A stretch of 64,000 nucleotides of DNA from Ureibacillus thermophilus (GTDB lineage: Bacteria > Bacillota > Bacilli > Bacillales_A > Planococcaceae). The first letter of the stretch is position 1, and every line of letters starts with the position of its first letter. The stretch lies in contig NZ_CP036528.1 of assembly GCF_004331915.1 (NCBI RefSeq), positions 198,001-262,000 of the forward strand. The letters run 5' to 3'. Positions 63,530-64,000 of this stretch are shown here, one piece after another. The notes below the pieces were generated by a model that did not search any database, was not told the DNA's origin, and worked only from the letters and a program-made list of their open reading frames with translations. Made by a program: the position numbers and the translations under genes.

Positions 63530-64000
63530 TCAATGAAATGCCACGACCACCGCTACTCCTGAACCAATGGCAAAAGCTGTTAAAAACGCTTCCGTACCTT
63601 TCGCAATGCCTGCCGTTAAATGCCCTGCCATTAAATCCCGAACTGCATTTGTAATTAAAATCCCCGGTACAAGCGGCATCACTCCACTGATAATAATTTT
63701 ATCGAGCTCGTTCCCATATCCAAATCGAACTGCCACATACGCTACAAGTGCGGCCACAAAGGAAGCAAAGAATTCCGAGAAAAATTTTACTTTGGATAAG
63801 TGCTGAATTAATAGCAATGCTAGGTACCCTGCTCCACCGGCCAAAAAGGCAGCAGGCATATCAAACCATGCCCCTCTAAACAGAATCATGAAGCATGCAC
63901 TAGAAACTGCAGACATAAGAATCTGCAACCAAATTGGTAAAAAATAATTCGTTTTTTGAATCAAACTTAACTCGTCATAGGCCTCTTCTAATGTTATTAT
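63530..64000 (-). CDS. Threonine/serine exporter subunit, ThrE N-terminal type (YjjP-like), 5' end outside window
   Basis: The frame is open to the window edge: residues ITLEEAYDELS precede a TTG at 63964, so that TTG is not the true start. At least 156 residues are visible of about 250. ThrE_1 features: LEEAYDEL just before the first helix, then five helices with FRGAWFDMPAAFLAGGAGYL and ISGVMPLVPGILITNAVRDL, which parallels VSGIIPLVPGGL of the partner. It pairs with the YjjB-like gene downstream as one exporter. Confidence 0.85.
   Translation of the reverse strand: MITLEEAYDELSLIQKTNYFLPIWLQILMSAVSSACFMILFRGAWFDMPAAFLAGGAGYLALLLIQHLSKVKFFSEFFASFVAALVAYVAVRFGYGNELDKIIISGVMPLVPGILITNAVRDLMAGHLTAGIAKGTEAFLTAFAIGSGVAVVVAFH

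Noticed and set aside
1-64000. CRISPR arrays, tRNA/rRNA genes, prophage, restriction-modification or anti-phage systems
   Set aside because: No regularly spaced repeats, RNA gene signatures, phage structural genes, or defence-type nuclease/methylase genes were recognised on either strand.

Overview
The window is low-GC Gram-positive DNA. Strong AGGAGG-type ribosome binding sites, many ATGA-coupled genes, intrinsic terminators after most genes, and markers such as cshA-ydbS-ydbT, comFB, mntR, cvfB and the petrobactin-type yclNOPQ set point to a Bacillales genome, probably of the Lysinibacillus/Ureibacillus (Planococcaceae) type. Gene order partly follows Bacillus subtilis (ddl-murF-cshA-ydbS-ydbT-rhomboid). 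Genus placement is an inference from memory of gene families, not from a search.

Layout. 1-9.2 kb: end of a rhomboid protease gene, then ydbT/ydbS, an acyl-CoA synthetase on the opposite strand, cshA, an esterase, and the peptidoglycan pair ddl-murF. 9.2-16.1 kb: an unknown protein, a RodA-type glycosyltransferase, a repeat followed by an internally deleted IS1182 copy, a 43-residue small gene, an MFS efflux pump, a YwqG-like protein and cardiolipin synthase. 16.2-25.4 kb: VanY-type carboxypeptidase, YidC, an AraC regulator, a LytTR regulator beside an acetyl-CoA hydrolase/CoA-transferase, several small proteins, YpuA-like, cvfB-mntR and comFB. 25.5-30.7 kb: exoA, murB, a damaged iron-uptake locus (efeU plus a broken efeO-like gene under a Fur box) and an azoreductase. 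30.8-38.7 kb: DsbA-like protein, FAD/Rieske oxidoreductase, Mn-dependent pyrophosphatase, RpiR regulator, NiaP-like transporter and thrC-thrB. 38.7-47.6 kb: ZIP transporter, PAP2 phosphatase, a Fur-controlled siderophore ABC transporter, a POT peptide transporter and hflX. 47.7-53.9 kb: a 5'-truncated putP, an IS4-type transposase, a 3'-truncated group IIC intron and the metNIQ methionine importer. 54.2-64 kb: menA, a tandem GNAT protein, a heterodimeric ABC exporter, an EamA transporter, a PAS/GGDEF/EAL protein and a ThrE-type exporter pair cut by the window end.

How it fits together. Most content is housekeeping: cell wall (ddl, murF, murB, rodA, vanY), membrane (cls, yidC, menA), RNA (cshA, cvfB, hflX) and transport. 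Iron acquisition is represented twice, each locus with a recognisable Fur operator. Genome plasticity is concentrated at three places: the 276-331 bp inverted-repeat-bounded element present three times (121-402, 11399-11674, 29753-30083), the IS1182 relic beside the second copy, and the putP/IS/intron scar at 49.06-51.29 kb. I found no CRISPR array, rRNA, tRNA, prophage, restriction or anti-phage system. The most interesting signals are the three-copy terminator-carrying element, the group II intron fragment behind the metQ terminator, and the doubly broken efeO-like gene.
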